This document shows, in pieces, positions 1 to 6,043 of a stretch of DNA of 8,038 nt. The stretch covers positions 1-8,038 of the forward strand of contig JAEYXO010000199.1 in assembly GCA_023431245.1 (NCBI GenBank), read 5' to 3'. The position numbers and the translations under genes are program-made. Numbering within the stretch: position 1 is the first letter of the stretch; every line of letters begins with the position of its first letter. The stretch is from Pseudomonadota bacterium. GTDB taxonomy: Bacteria > Pseudomonadota > Gammaproteobacteria > Burkholderiales > SG8-41. The notes under the pieces are model-generated. The model worked only from the letters and a program-made list of their open reading frames with translations, ran no database searches and was not told the origin of the DNA.

Positions 1-2
1 TC

Positions 3-116
3 ACCCGCGCCTACGCGCGGGTGGGGCCGCGCGCCGCGGTGGCCGACGTGGTGAAGGCGCTCGGCGGCGTCTGGACCGGTCTGCCGCGCCCCGAGACCGC
101 CGCAGCCGCACCCTAG
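3..116 (+). CDS. C-terminal tail of an unrecognised protein (5' end outside window)
   Basis: An open frame enters from the left edge and ends at TAG 114-116. The 37 visible residues (start TRAYARVGPRAAVADVV, end Ala-rich PETAAAAP) look like a genuine alpha-helical C-terminus with an Ala/Pro-rich tail, and codon third positions are strongly G/C as in the neighbouring genes. I do not recognise the family, and no catalytic motif is visible. The stop lies 12 nt from the stop of the convergent nitroreductase, which is the tight packing seen elsewhere in this window and supports the reading. It could still be a chance frame, because the fragment is short and the DNA is GC-rich. Confidence 0.5.
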   Translation, partial: TRAYARVGPRAAVADVVKALGGVWTGLPRPETAAAAP

Positions 117-128
117 GCGGCGGCAAAC

Positions 129-734
129 TCAGCCTGCGGGCCGGCCCCAGCTGCCGCCGTAGAAACGTTCGGCCACGGGTTTGCGCCCGCGCGCCTTCAG
201 TTCCTTCTGCAGGATTTCCTCGTCGTCGATCACTTCCGGCGCCGCCGGGTGACCGACGGCAATCAGCGCCATCGGCATGAACCCGTGGGGCACACCGGCG
301 GCCGCCCGCAGCTTCGGGATGTCGAAGCCGCCCATCTGGTGCGCAGCCAGGCCCTGTGCAACGGCCTCCAGCGACAACGCCAGCGCCGCCATGCCGGTGT
401 CGTACTGCGCCCAGCGGTTGGGCTGGCCGTTATGCTCGAAACTCGAGGCCGCGCAGGCCAGGAAGAACAGCGGCACGTTCTTGCACCACTTGCGGTTGTT
501 GTCGGACAGGCAGTCGTAGATCTGCTGCCAGCCTGCAGGATCCTTTGCGCGGTCCCACATCATGAAGCGCCAGGGTTCAGCGCCGTAACAGGATGGCGCC
601 CAGCGTGCCGCCTCGATCAGCGCGGCGACCTGCGACGGACTTACGCCGCGCGAGGCGTCAAAGGCGCGCGTGCTCCAGCGCCGCGCCGCCAGTTCGTTGA
701 TGGGTACGCTGGTGACTGCCCTGCGGTCCTGCAT
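129..734 (-). CDS. Nitroreductase-family FMN oxidoreductase
   Basis: Predicted cytoplasmic flavoprotein of the nitroreductase fold, which uses NAD(P)H to reduce nitro compounds, quinones or similar acceptors through FMN; the substrate cannot be read from sequence. The start at 734 gives 201 residues, normal for this family. Residues 18-25 (RRWSTRAF) match the N-terminal FMN-phosphate-binding Arg/Ser motif. Residues 42-57 (AARWAPS...EPWRF) match the second flavin-binding segment, with Gly-Ala-Glu-Pro-Trp where many members have Asn-x-Gln-Pro-Trp. MGGFD and the following LIAVGHP correspond to the C-terminal flavin and dimer region. An in-frame ATG at 740 abuts the GAGGAG at 741-746, leaving no spacer, whereas the ATG at 734 has a 6-nt spacer, so 734 is preferred. 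The gene appears monocistronic. It resembles the TdsD-like subgroup, which is a family-level judgement from memory. Confidence 0.9.
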   Translation of the reverse strand: MQDRRAVTSVPINELAARRWSTRAFDASRGVSPSQVAALIEAARWAPSCYGAEPWRFMMWDRAKDPAGWQQIYDCLSDNNRKWCKNVPLFFLACAASSFEHNGQPNRWAQYDTGMAALALSLEAVAQGLAAHQMGGFDIPKLRAAAGVPHGFMPMALIAVGHPAAPEVIDDEEILQKELKARGRKPVAERFYGGSWGRPAG

Positions 735-919
735 ATGCATCTCCTCGTCGAGTCAATGATTCGTGACAAACCGAAAGCGCTGCCCCGGCGGGGCGCAACT
801 CAGCGCACGGATGCCATCATAGCCGAGGCCGGACCGCAGACCATCCGCGGGATATGGATTCCCTGCCGGTTCCCGCAGTAAGCTTCAGCCTTTCCATAAC
901 AACCCAGAGTCCACAAACC
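735..919. other. Divergent intergenic region between nitroreductase and methyltransferase
   Basis: This 185-nt gap between two divergent genes must hold the promoters of both. I see no convincing -35/-10 pair on either strand. A minus-strand TTGTCA at 763-768 has no good -10 partner. The only clear structure is a small GC-rich inverted repeat, GCCCC-GGC-GGGGC at 782-794, with no T-run. The right part could shrink if the methyltransferase actually starts at the ATG at 854. Confidence 0.5.
741..746 (-). promoter_or_regulatory. Shine-Dalgarno of the nitroreductase gene, decides the start
   Basis: GAGGAG on the minus strand lies directly against an ATG at 740 and 6 nt before a second in-frame ATG at 734 (ATGCATATG). 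Normal spacing favours the second ATG. Confidence 0.7.
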
Positions 920-1834
920 ATGCCTTCCAGACGCTCCTTCCTGTCACTGATTGCAGCCGCTTCCGCCTGGCAAGCCATGACGGCGCGCGCGCAGGAACTG
1001 TTCTCCCCCTTCGTCGGCAGCGACCCCGAAAACGTCGCGCGCATGGTCAAGCTGGCGGCACCGGCCGGTGGCGAAACCGTGATCGACCTCGGCTCGGGTG
1101 ACGGGCGCATCGTGTTCGCCGCGCTGAAGGACCGTCCGGGCGTGCAGGGCATCGGTGTCGACATCAACGCCGCGCTGGTCGCCAAGGCCAACGCCGCCGC
1201 CGGCGCGCAGAACCTCGGCAACCGTGCGCAATTCCTGCACCAGAATGTCTTCGATGCCGATCTCGGCAAGGTCGACGTGATTTTCATGTGGCTGTTTCCC
1301 GAGCTGATGCGCCTGCTGCGCCCGAAAATCCTGCGCGAGGCGCGCCCCGGCACCCGCGTCGTCGCCGCCACCTGGGACATGGGCACCTGGCCGGCCGACG
1401 TGACCGACGAACAGACCGGCAACTACACCACCATCCGCCTCTGGCATGTGCCGGCGCGCGTCGGCGGCTTCTGGGAATGGGAGACGACCATCGGCGGCAC
1501 CGCCTACCGTTTCGAGTCGCTGCTTGAACAGCACATGCAGCAGGTCGAAGGCGCCGTGCGCGTCGGCAACCGGCGCCAGCTGCTGCAAAGCGTGGAACTC
1601 CGCGGCACTGCGCTGAAATGCCAGCTGAACATGACGCTGCCGGGCAGCGGCTATACCCGCTTCTCCTTCGAAGGCCAGGCCCGCGGCGACATCATCGAGG
1701 GCACCGTCGATGTCTACCATCCGGTGCGGGAAGAGGATGAACTGGAAACGCTGAAACGCACCCGCCTGCCGTGGACCGCGCGGCGCGTCACCACGACCGG
1801 CTATTTCGCGCCGACCGGGACCAACATCGCCTGA
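920..1834 (+). CDS. Tat-exported SAM-dependent methyltransferase-like protein (FAM173-like core)
   Basis: From the ATG at 920 this is a 304-residue protein. Residues 3-10 (SRRSFLSL) fit the twin-arginine consensus, followed by a hydrophobic Ala-rich stretch and a likely signal-peptidase site after ARA (residue 24), so export or membrane tethering is predicted. The next ~140 residues are a class I Rossmann methyltransferase. Motif I is VIDLGSGDGRIVF (about 54-66), the ribose-binding acid is in GVDIN (79-83), and NVFDADLGKVDVIFMW plus LRPKIL cover the later strands. The DLGSGDGRIV wording resembles the FAM173/ATPSCKMT lysine methyltransferases. About 120 C-terminal residues look beta-rich and I cannot assign them. 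An in-frame ATG at 854 would add 22 residues but puts the Tat motif unusually deep; neither start has a strong Shine-Dalgarno. SAM binding looks intact, which is odd for an exported protein. The substrate is unknown. Confidence 0.8.
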   Translation: MPSRRSFLSLIAAASAWQAMTARAQELFSPFVGSDPENVARMVKLAAPAGGETVIDLGSGDGRIVFAALKDRPGVQGIGVDINAALVAKANAAAGAQNLGNRAQFLHQNVFDADLGKVDVIFMWLFPELMRLLRPKILREARPGTRVVAATWDMGTWPADVTDEQTGNYTTIRLWHVPARVGGFWEWETTIGGTAYRFESLLEQHMQQVEGAVRVGNRRQLLQSVELRGTALKCQLNMTLPGSGYTRFSFEGQARGDIIEGTVDVYHPVREEDELETLKRTRLPWTARRVTTTGYFAPTGTNIA

Positions 1835-1845
1835 CCGAAGCGGGT

Positions 1846-2784
1846 TCAGGCCCCGGCGTCCTCGGTGATTCCGCCCTCGGCGATCCAGGCCTCGATCCCG
1901 CCTTCCAGCGGTCTCACCCGGGTGAATCCCCGGTCCATCAGGATGCGGGCGACACGCGCCGCGCTGGCTTCATTGGGTCAACTGCAGTAGACCACCACAT
2001 CCCGGTCCGGCGGCAGGCCGGGCAGGATTGCGGCGGCATCCTCGAGGTTGACCGCAATCGCGCCGGGGATGCGCCGCGGGTCGAGCCCGCGCACGGCAGC
2101 CGGACGCACATCAATCACCACCGGCGGCAATTCGCCATTCAGCAGTTCGCGCAGCTCCGAAACGCTCATTCTTGCGGCGCGCAGCATGCGCAGGAACAAG
2201 AAGCGCTGCACCGCCTTGACCGCGACATATACGATCAGCAGCACGGCGAGCAGCCGCAGGGCGCCGGCGCCCAGTCCCGCAAACCATGCCAGCGCGCGCT
2301 CCACTTCCGAATGAAAGACGACACCGAGCAGCACCGGAGCCGCCACCCACAGCAGCGCGCCGACCGCGCTGAACAGCAGGAAGGATCCGAGGCCCAGGCG
2401 CATCGCGCCGGACAGCGGCGGCGCGACCATCGAAAAACCCGGGATGAACTTGGAGATCACCAGCGAAGACGCGCCCCAGCGTTCAAACAGGTTTTCGGTC
2501 TGCCTGACGCAGGAGTCGGGTTCGATGGTGATGCGGCACAGGGTGCGCAACACCCGCAGGCCGTAACGCCGCCCGGCAAAGTACCAGGGCAGGTGACCCA
2601 GCAGCGTGGCGGAGGCCGCAACCAGCAGCAGGGCGCCGAGGCCGAACTCCCCCTGCGCCGCAAAGGCGCCGGCCACCACCAGCATCGGCACCGCCGGCAC
2701 CGGCAGCCCCAGCTGCGTCAGTAGTACGTTGACGAAAACAATCAGCAGCCCGTGCTGTGCCAGCAGGCTGTTCAGCTCAGGCAT
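1846..2784 (-). CDS. DedA-family membrane protein fused to rhodanese, interrupted by in-frame TGA (possible selenocysteine)
   Basis: Residues 1-200 are a DedA/SNARE-associated membrane domain: hydrophobic helices, the YFAGRRYG segment (68-75), and KFIPGF...PPLSGAM (112-128) with conserved Arg/Pro/Gly positions typical of these lipid or solute transporters. Residues from about 206 form a rhodanese domain: PVVIDVRP (221-228), RIPGAIAVNL (238-247), and VVVYC with catalytic Cys267. Codon 269 is TGA (1978-1980). The same frame then runs 43 codons (PNEASAARVARIL... GGIEAW) to TGA 1846-1848, giving 312 positions. Conventional translation stops at 1978 with 268 residues, which would lose the rhodanese C-terminal half but keep DedA. 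From memory, relatives have Cys at this position (YCxCPNE). GGGAG lies 7 nt before the ATG. It is last in the four-gene operon, 45 nt after the dioxygenase. Either a selenoprotein, or a pseudogene-like truncation or sequencing error. Confidence 0.85.
1945..1962 (-). promoter_or_regulatory. Candidate bacterial SECIS-like hairpin after the in-frame TGA
   Basis: On the minus strand the sequence GCGGCG-CGTGT-CGCCCGC begins 16 nt after the TGA. It folds as six G-C/C-G pairs with one bulged C in the 3' arm and a 5-nt apical loop. The loop starts 21 nt after the TGA and has G as its second base. This agrees with the general bacterial SECIS rules as I know them (loop about 16-37 nt from UGA, small loop, a G in the first two loop bases). 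GC-rich coding DNA makes such hairpins often, so the evidence is weak alone. Confidence 0.25.
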
Positions 2785-2829
2785 GTCTGCACTCCCTTTC
2801 GTATCGGCGGGTTTGACGGATCATGACGG

Positions 2830-3615
2830 TCAGTCGAACTGCCACGCATCCATGCCGATGATGCCGTAGGTATAGGCCGCATGGAGCCGGCGCGACGCCA
2901 GCCCCGGCGTCGCCGCACCGAGAGCCGCGAACAGCGGCAGCAGGTGCTCCTCCGTCGGATGATTGCGCACGGCATGAGGGGCCTGCCTGCGGTAATCGGC
3001 CAGGGCATCGCGGTCGCCGGCCGCAAGACGTTCCACGAGCCAGTCATTGAAACCGCTGACCCAGTCCGGCGGCGCCCCCGCGTAATCATGGCGGCCGAAT
3101 TCGCGCAGATTGTGGGTCACGCTGCCGGAACCGAGGATCAGCACGCCCTCGTCGCGCAGCGGCCGCAGCGCTTCACCCAGCCGCAGATGGTGGTCAGGAC
3201 CGAGCGCCGTCTGGACCGAGAGCTGGGTCACCGGGATGTCCGCCTGCGGGTACATCAGCATCAGCGGCACCCAGGCCCCGTGGTCGAGGCCGCGATCGGG
3301 CACGGCGTCCGCCGCGATTCCCGCCCCGCCGAGCCGTTCGCGCACCTGCTGCGCCAGTTGCGGCGCGCCGGGCGCCGGGTAGCGCATCTCGTAGAGCTCC
3401 CGCGGGAAGCCGTAAAAGTCATGGATGGTTTGCGGACGCTCAGTGCTGCTGACCGCGGGAGCAGCCGTCTCCCAGTGCGCCGACACCACGAGTATCGCGC
3501 GCGGCCGCGGCAGCGCGGCGCCCAGCTGCGCGAGAAAACCGCGGGTGGGCCCCGGCTCCAGCGCAAGCGTCGGCGCGCCGTGCGAAACGAAAATGACTGG
3601 CTGCCTTGCGGTCAT
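2830..3615 (-). CDS. ygiD: DODA-type extradiol ring-cleaving dioxygenase (YgiD-like)
   Basis: Predicted cytoplasmic 4,5-DOPA extradiol dioxygenase of the LigB-like superfamily, which opens catechol rings next to the two hydroxyls. The protein is 261 residues, close to E. coli YgiD. Metal-site residues known from YgiD/DODA are all present with matching spacing: His12 (VSHGAP), His47 (SAHWE), His168 (SVTHNL) and His224 (HPTEEHLLP), plus His112 (LDHGAW) in the conserved active-site segment. The C-terminal AYTYGIIGMDAW is also typical. AGGAG lies 9 nt before the ATG at 3615; a longer TTG-initiated frame to 3651 would overlap the upstream gene and is rejected. It starts 25 nt after the reductase and precedes dedA-rhodanese by 45 nt, so co-transcription is likely. 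Its natural substrate here may be another catechol rather than DOPA. Confidence 0.92.
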   Translation of the reverse strand: MTARQPVIFVSHGAPTLALEPGPTRGFLAQLGAALPRPRAILVVSAHWETAAPAVSSTERPQTIHDFYGFPRELYEMRYPAPGAPQLAQQVRERLGGAGIAADAVPDRGLDHGAWVPLMLMYPQADIPVTQLSVQTALGPDHHLRLGEALRPLRDEGVLILGSGSVTHNLREFGRHDYAGAPPDWVSGFNDWLVERLAAGDRDALADYRRQAPHAVRNHPTEEHLLPLFAALGAATPGLASRRLHAAYTYGIIGMDAWQFD

Positions 3616-3640
3616 GACACCATTCTCCTGATCCAGCGGC

Positions 3641-4192
3641 TCAAGCCGCAAGTTTTTTCACCCAGGCCACGTAGCGGTCCATCCAAGCCTTGACGAAATC
3701 GCGGCTGTCCGGCCCGATGCCACCGTCCGCGTCAAACAGGCCGTCCTTGGCCTGCAGGAACATCTCGGGCTGTCCTAGCACCGGCACATCCAGATAGGAC
3801 AGGATGTTGCGCAGGTGCTGCTGCGCCAGCGCGGTGCCGATGACGCCGACGGAGATGCCCAGCACGCCGGCGGGTTTGCCACCCCAGACGCTCTGGCCCC
3901 AGGGCCGCGAGGCATGGTCGATCGCGTTCTTCAGCACGCCGGGGATCGAGCGGTTGTATTCCGGCGTCAGGAACAGCAATGCGTCCGCCGCCTTGATCTC
4001 CTGGCGCAGGCGCGTCACCGCGGCGGCGGGCTGACCGGCATCGTCCTGGTTGTAGAGCGGCAGGTCGTCGATGCGCACCGTCTTGAATGAAAAATCCGGC
4101 GGCGCCAGTTTCGCCAGCGCATCCGCCAGCTTCTGGTTGAGGGAATCCTTGCGGATGCTGCCAACGACCACGGCGATCTTGTACTGTTTCAT
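3641..4192 (-). CDS. NADPH-dependent FMN reductase, ChrR/YieF type
   Basis: A flavodoxin-like FMN protein of 183 residues, similar in length and motifs to E. coli ChrR (YieF), an NAD(P)H quinone reductase that also reduces chromate and azo dyes. Visible motifs are GSIRKDSLN near the N-terminus (FMN phosphate loop), the LTPEYNRSIPG segment with KNAIDHASRPWG after it (isoalloxazine-binding and family signature), and GVIGTALAQQHLRNIL in the C-terminal half. Two-electron quinone reduction to hydroquinone would fit the neighbouring catechol dioxygenase and pirin. The ATG at 4192 has AGGA 8 nt upstream; an in-frame TTG at 4207 falls upstream of that ribosome site and is rejected. It is second in the operon, 41 nt after the pirin gene. 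The exact acceptor cannot be read from sequence. Confidence 0.9.
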   Translation of the reverse strand: MKQYKIAVVVGSIRKDSLNQKLADALAKLAPPDFSFKTVRIDDLPLYNQDDAGQPAAAVTRLRQEIKAADALLFLTPEYNRSIPGVLKNAIDHASRPWGQSVWGGKPAGVLGISVGVIGTALAQQHLRNILSYLDVPVLGQPEMFLQAKDGLFDADGGIGPDSRDFVKAWMDRYVAWVKKLAA

Positions 4193-4233
4193 GATGTTTC
4201 CTTTCAAGGTTTTGGTTAATCAGTTTTCAAGTT

Positions 4234-4929
4234 TCAGGGCAGGTCGAACACCAGCACTTCGGCGGCCTTGCCGCCTTCGATGCGGATCGTGCCAGCCCCG
4301 GTTTTGAGGGCATCCCCGGCGCGCAGCAGCTGGCCGTTGACGGTGACGCTGCCACGCGCGACATGCACATAACCGCGGCGGCTGGCCGCGATCACCCGCT
4401 CGGCGGACTCATCGGCGTCGAACAGCCCGGCGTACAGGAAGGCATCCTGGTTCAGGCTCACCGAGCCGTCGCGGCCGTCCGGCGACACGATCAGCCGCAG
4501 CCGGCCGCGTTTCTCGTCGTCGGAAAAATGCTTCTGCTCGTACGAGGGCTTGATGCCGGTGAACTTCGGCTCGATCCAGATCTGCAGGAAATGCGTCGTT
4601 CCCGACTGGCTGTGGTTGTGCTCGGAATGGCGCACACCGGTGCCCGCGCTCATGCGCTGCACGTCGCCGGGGACAATCGCCGAACCGTTGCCCATCGAAT
4701 CCTGGTGCGCCAGTGCGCCGTCCAGCACGTAGCTGATGATTTCCATGTCGCGGTGGCCATGGGTGCCGAAGCCGGCACCGGCCTGCACGCGGTCTTCATT
4801 GATCACGCGCAGCGGGCCGTAACCCATGTGCTCGGGATCGTGGTAACCGGCAAACGAAAAGCTGTGGTACGAGTCCAGCCAGCCGTGGTTGGCATGGCCG
4901 CGGTCCTCACTCTTGCGCAGGGTCAGCAT
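4234..4929 (-). CDS. yhhW: Pirin-family bicupin (YhhW-like, quercetinase type)
   Basis: A 231-residue bicupin, identical in length to E. coli YhhW and clearly related along its length (RGHANHGWLDS, LRVINED, HQDSMGN, SAGTGVRHSE, SPDGRDGS). The metal ligands of the N-terminal cupin fall at the same numbers as in YhhW: His57 and His59 (GTHGH), His101 and Glu103 (RHSE). YhhW oxidises quercetin in vitro; pirins are otherwise linked to redox or stress sensing, so the physiological role is open. Start ATG 4927-4929 is preceded by AAGGAG at 7-nt spacing. It is the first gene of the minus-strand operon and is divergent from the LysR regulator, a pirin/LysR pairing also seen in E. coli yhaK-yhaJ, which suggests direct control by that regulator. 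Confidence 0.94.
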   Translation of the reverse strand: MLTLRKSEDRGHANHGWLDSYHSFSFAGYHDPEHMGYGPLRVINEDRVQAGAGFGTHGHRDMEIISYVLDGALAHQDSMGNGSAIVPGDVQRMSAGTGVRHSEHNHSQSGTTHFLQIWIEPKFTGIKPSYEQKHFSDDEKRGRLRLIVSPDGRDGSVSLNQDAFLYAGLFDADESAERVIAASRRGYVHVARGSVTVNGQLLRAGDALKTGAGTIRIEGGKAAEVLVFDLP

Positions 4930-4936
4930 GGCGTTT

Positions 4937-4942
4937 CTCCTT
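4937..4942 (-). promoter_or_regulatory. Shine-Dalgarno of the pirin gene
   Basis: AAGGAG on the minus strand, 7 nt before the ATG at 4929. It fixes the start of the first gene in the operon. Confidence 0.8.
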
Positions 4943-5014
4943 TCCTGTTCGATGCATCCCGCGATGCAATGGACGGCATCCTAGGGCACTGTCACGACGC
5001 AAGAAATCGGAAGA

Positions 5015-5035
5015 TTTTGACTATTTAAATCAAAA
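5015..5035. promoter_or_regulatory. Putative LysR-type operator (inverted repeat)
   Basis: TTTTGA and TCAAAA form a perfect 6-bp inverted repeat separated by 9 nt (5021-5029). Position between divergent LysR and target genes, plus an AT-rich dyad of about this size, is what LysR-type binding sites usually show (T-N11-A type). Binding by the adjacent regulator is inferred. Confidence 0.4.
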
Positions 5036-5048
5036 TTAATGAATAATA

Positions 5049-5076
5049 TTTACGTTTAAAAACAATTAATTATGAT
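5049..5076 (+). promoter_or_regulatory. Putative promoter of the LysR regulator gene
   Basis: TTTACG (5049-5054) and TATGAT (5071-5076) are separated by 16 nt and match sigma70 -35 and -10 boxes at 4/6 and 5/6 positions. Transcription would begin near 5083, giving a leader of about 40 nt before the ATG at 5122. AT-rich DNA gives chance matches, so this is tentative. Confidence 0.35.
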
Positions 5077-5110
5077 AAACTAAGTAAATATTTAATATCA
5101 TTAATTCAAC

Positions 5111-5115
5111 AAGGA
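5111..5115 (+). promoter_or_regulatory. Shine-Dalgarno of the LysR gene
   Basis: AAGGA, 6 nt before the ATG at 5122. It supports that start. Confidence 0.7.
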
Positions 5116-5121
5116 TCCAGG

Positions 5122-6039
5122 ATGCGCCTGACACTGGACGCACTGCTCGCCATCGACGCCATTGACCGCCGCGGCAGCTTCGCCGCCGCCGCGCATGAAC
5201 TCCACCGCGTGCCTTCGGCGCTGACCTACACCGTGCAGAAACTCGAGGAAGACCTCGACGTGCAGCTCTTCGACCGCCGCGGCCATCGCGCGAAACTGAC
5301 AGCAGCCGGCCGCGAGCTGCTCAACGAGGGGCGGCACCTGCTGCGCGCCGCCGGTGACCTCGAAGCCCGGGTCAAACGCGTGGCAACCGGATGGGAGTCC
5401 GAACTGCGCATCGCCTACGACGGCCTGCTGCCGGGACAGGCCATACTCGACCTCGCGCGCGATTTTCATGCCCTGCACGATGAAACCCGGCTGCGCTTCT
5501 CGGCGGAAGTGCTGGGGGGATGCTGGGACGCGCTGGCCTCGGGCCGCGCCGACCTCGCGATCGGCGCTTCGGGCGAAGGACCTTCCGGGGGCGGTTACCA
5601 GACGCGGCCACTCGGCGAAATCGACTGGGTGTTTGCGGTGGCGCCCACCCATCCGCTGGCCGGCCTGCCCGGGCCGCTGCAGCGCGAGGACATCCTCGCC
5701 CATCGCGCAGTGGCGGTCGCCGACAGTTCGCGCAACCTGCCGCCTCGCACCACCGGCCTGCTGTCGGGACAGGACACGCTGACCGTGCCGGACCTCGCCG
5801 CCAAGCTGCAGGCGCAGGTCATGGGGCTGGGCGTCGGTTATCTGCCGCAGTGCATAGCCGCCCCCACGGTCGCGCAGGGCAGGCTGGTGATCAAGACCAT
5901 CGAGGAGCCGAAAGTGAGCCAGATGCTGTATCTGGCCTGGCGCACGGCGCATCGCGGCAAGGCGCTGCGCTGGTTCGTCGGGCAGGTCTATGTGCCGGGC
6001 TGGCTCGACCGCGCGCTGGCGGCCGGCACCCCCGCATGA
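5122..6039 (+). CDS. yhaJ: LysR-type transcriptional regulator, YhaJ-like
   Basis: A 305-residue LysR family regulator. Residues about 3-62 form the winged helix-turn-helix, with AIDRRGSFAAAAHEL, RVPSALTYTVQKLEE and DVQLFDRRGHRAKLT closely matching E. coli YhaJ, including the unusual VPSAL-YT-QKLEE recognition helix. From about residue 90 to the end is the periplasmic-binding-protein-like effector domain (ELRIAYDGLLP, EVLGGCWDALASGRADLAIG, VFAVAPTHPLAG, GLGVGYLP, LYLAWR). AAGGA lies 6 nt before the ATG. In E. coli, YhaJ neighbours the pirin gene yhaK and has been linked to responses to aromatic breakdown products; here it faces a pirin-led operon and probably regulates it and itself. It ends 4 nt from the convergent RND gene. 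Assignment to the YhaJ group is confident; the effector is unknown. Confidence 0.92.
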   Translation: MRLTLDALLAIDAIDRRGSFAAAAHELHRVPSALTYTVQKLEEDLDVQLFDRRGHRAKLTAAGRELLNEGRHLLRAAGDLEARVKRVATGWESELRIAYDGLLPGQAILDLARDFHALHDETRLRFSAEVLGGCWDALASGRADLAIGASGEGPSGGGYQTRPLGEIDWVFAVAPTHPLAGLPGPLQREDILAHRAVAVADSSRNLPPRTTGLLSGQDTLTVPDLAAKLQAQVMGLGVGYLPQCIAAPTVAQGRLVIKTIEEPKVSQMLYLAWRTAHRGKALRWFVGQVYVPGWLDRALAAGTPA

Positions 6040-6043
6040 ATCC

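Larger units (their letters stand above)
4930..5121. promoter_or_regulatory. AT-rich divergent control region between pirin operon and LysR gene
   Basis: This 192-nt gap must contain the promoters of both transcription units. Roughly 5011-5108 is extremely AT-rich in an otherwise GC-rich window. It holds several dyads: TTTTGA-N9-TCAAAA at 5015-5035, AATTAATT at 5064-5071 and TAAATATTTA at 5085-5094. The half nearest the pirin gene (4930-5010) is ordinary in composition and would be its 5' leader. A plus-strand promoter is proposed separately; I could not pick a convincing minus-strand -35/-10 pair, though several AT-rich hexamers are possible. Confidence 0.75.

Noticed and set aside
782..794. 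GCCCC-GGC-GGGGC inverted repeat as a terminator
   Set aside because: It lies between divergent genes, has no following T-run and has only 5 paired bases; chance is likely in this base composition.
944..1720. Long open frame on the minus strand opposite the methyltransferase
   Set aside because: It is a GC-rich antisense shadow with a His/Asp/Gly-biased composition, no recognisable domain and no ribosome site. The plus-strand protein has clear motifs over the same DNA.
1849..1977. Treating the bases after the first TGA as intergenic DNA
   Set aside because: The same frame continues as a coherent rhodanese C-terminus with GGIEAW and ends 11 nt from the neighbouring gene, so it is coding-derived sequence whatever the fate of the TGA.
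1771..2724. 317-codon plus-strand open frame opposite dedA-rhodanese
   Set aside because: The composition is Arg/Gln/His-rich and low in hydrophobics, as expected for the complement of a membrane protein gene, and it overlaps the end of the methyltransferase gene. No family is recognisable.
3616..3651. N-terminal extension of the dioxygenase from a TTG at 3651
   Set aside because: The extension overlaps the end of the upstream reductase gene and covers the AGGAG that serves the ATG at 3615. The shorter form matches the YgiD length.
4193..4207. TTG start at 4207 for the FMN reductase
   Set aside because: It would place the ribosome-binding AGGA inside the coding region; the ATG at 4192 has normal spacing and begins right before the FMN-binding strand.
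5101..5952. 283-codon minus-strand open frame opposite the LysR gene
   Set aside because: It is a shadow of a strongly recognised LysR gene, with biased composition and no start signal. The frame runs into the divergent control region.
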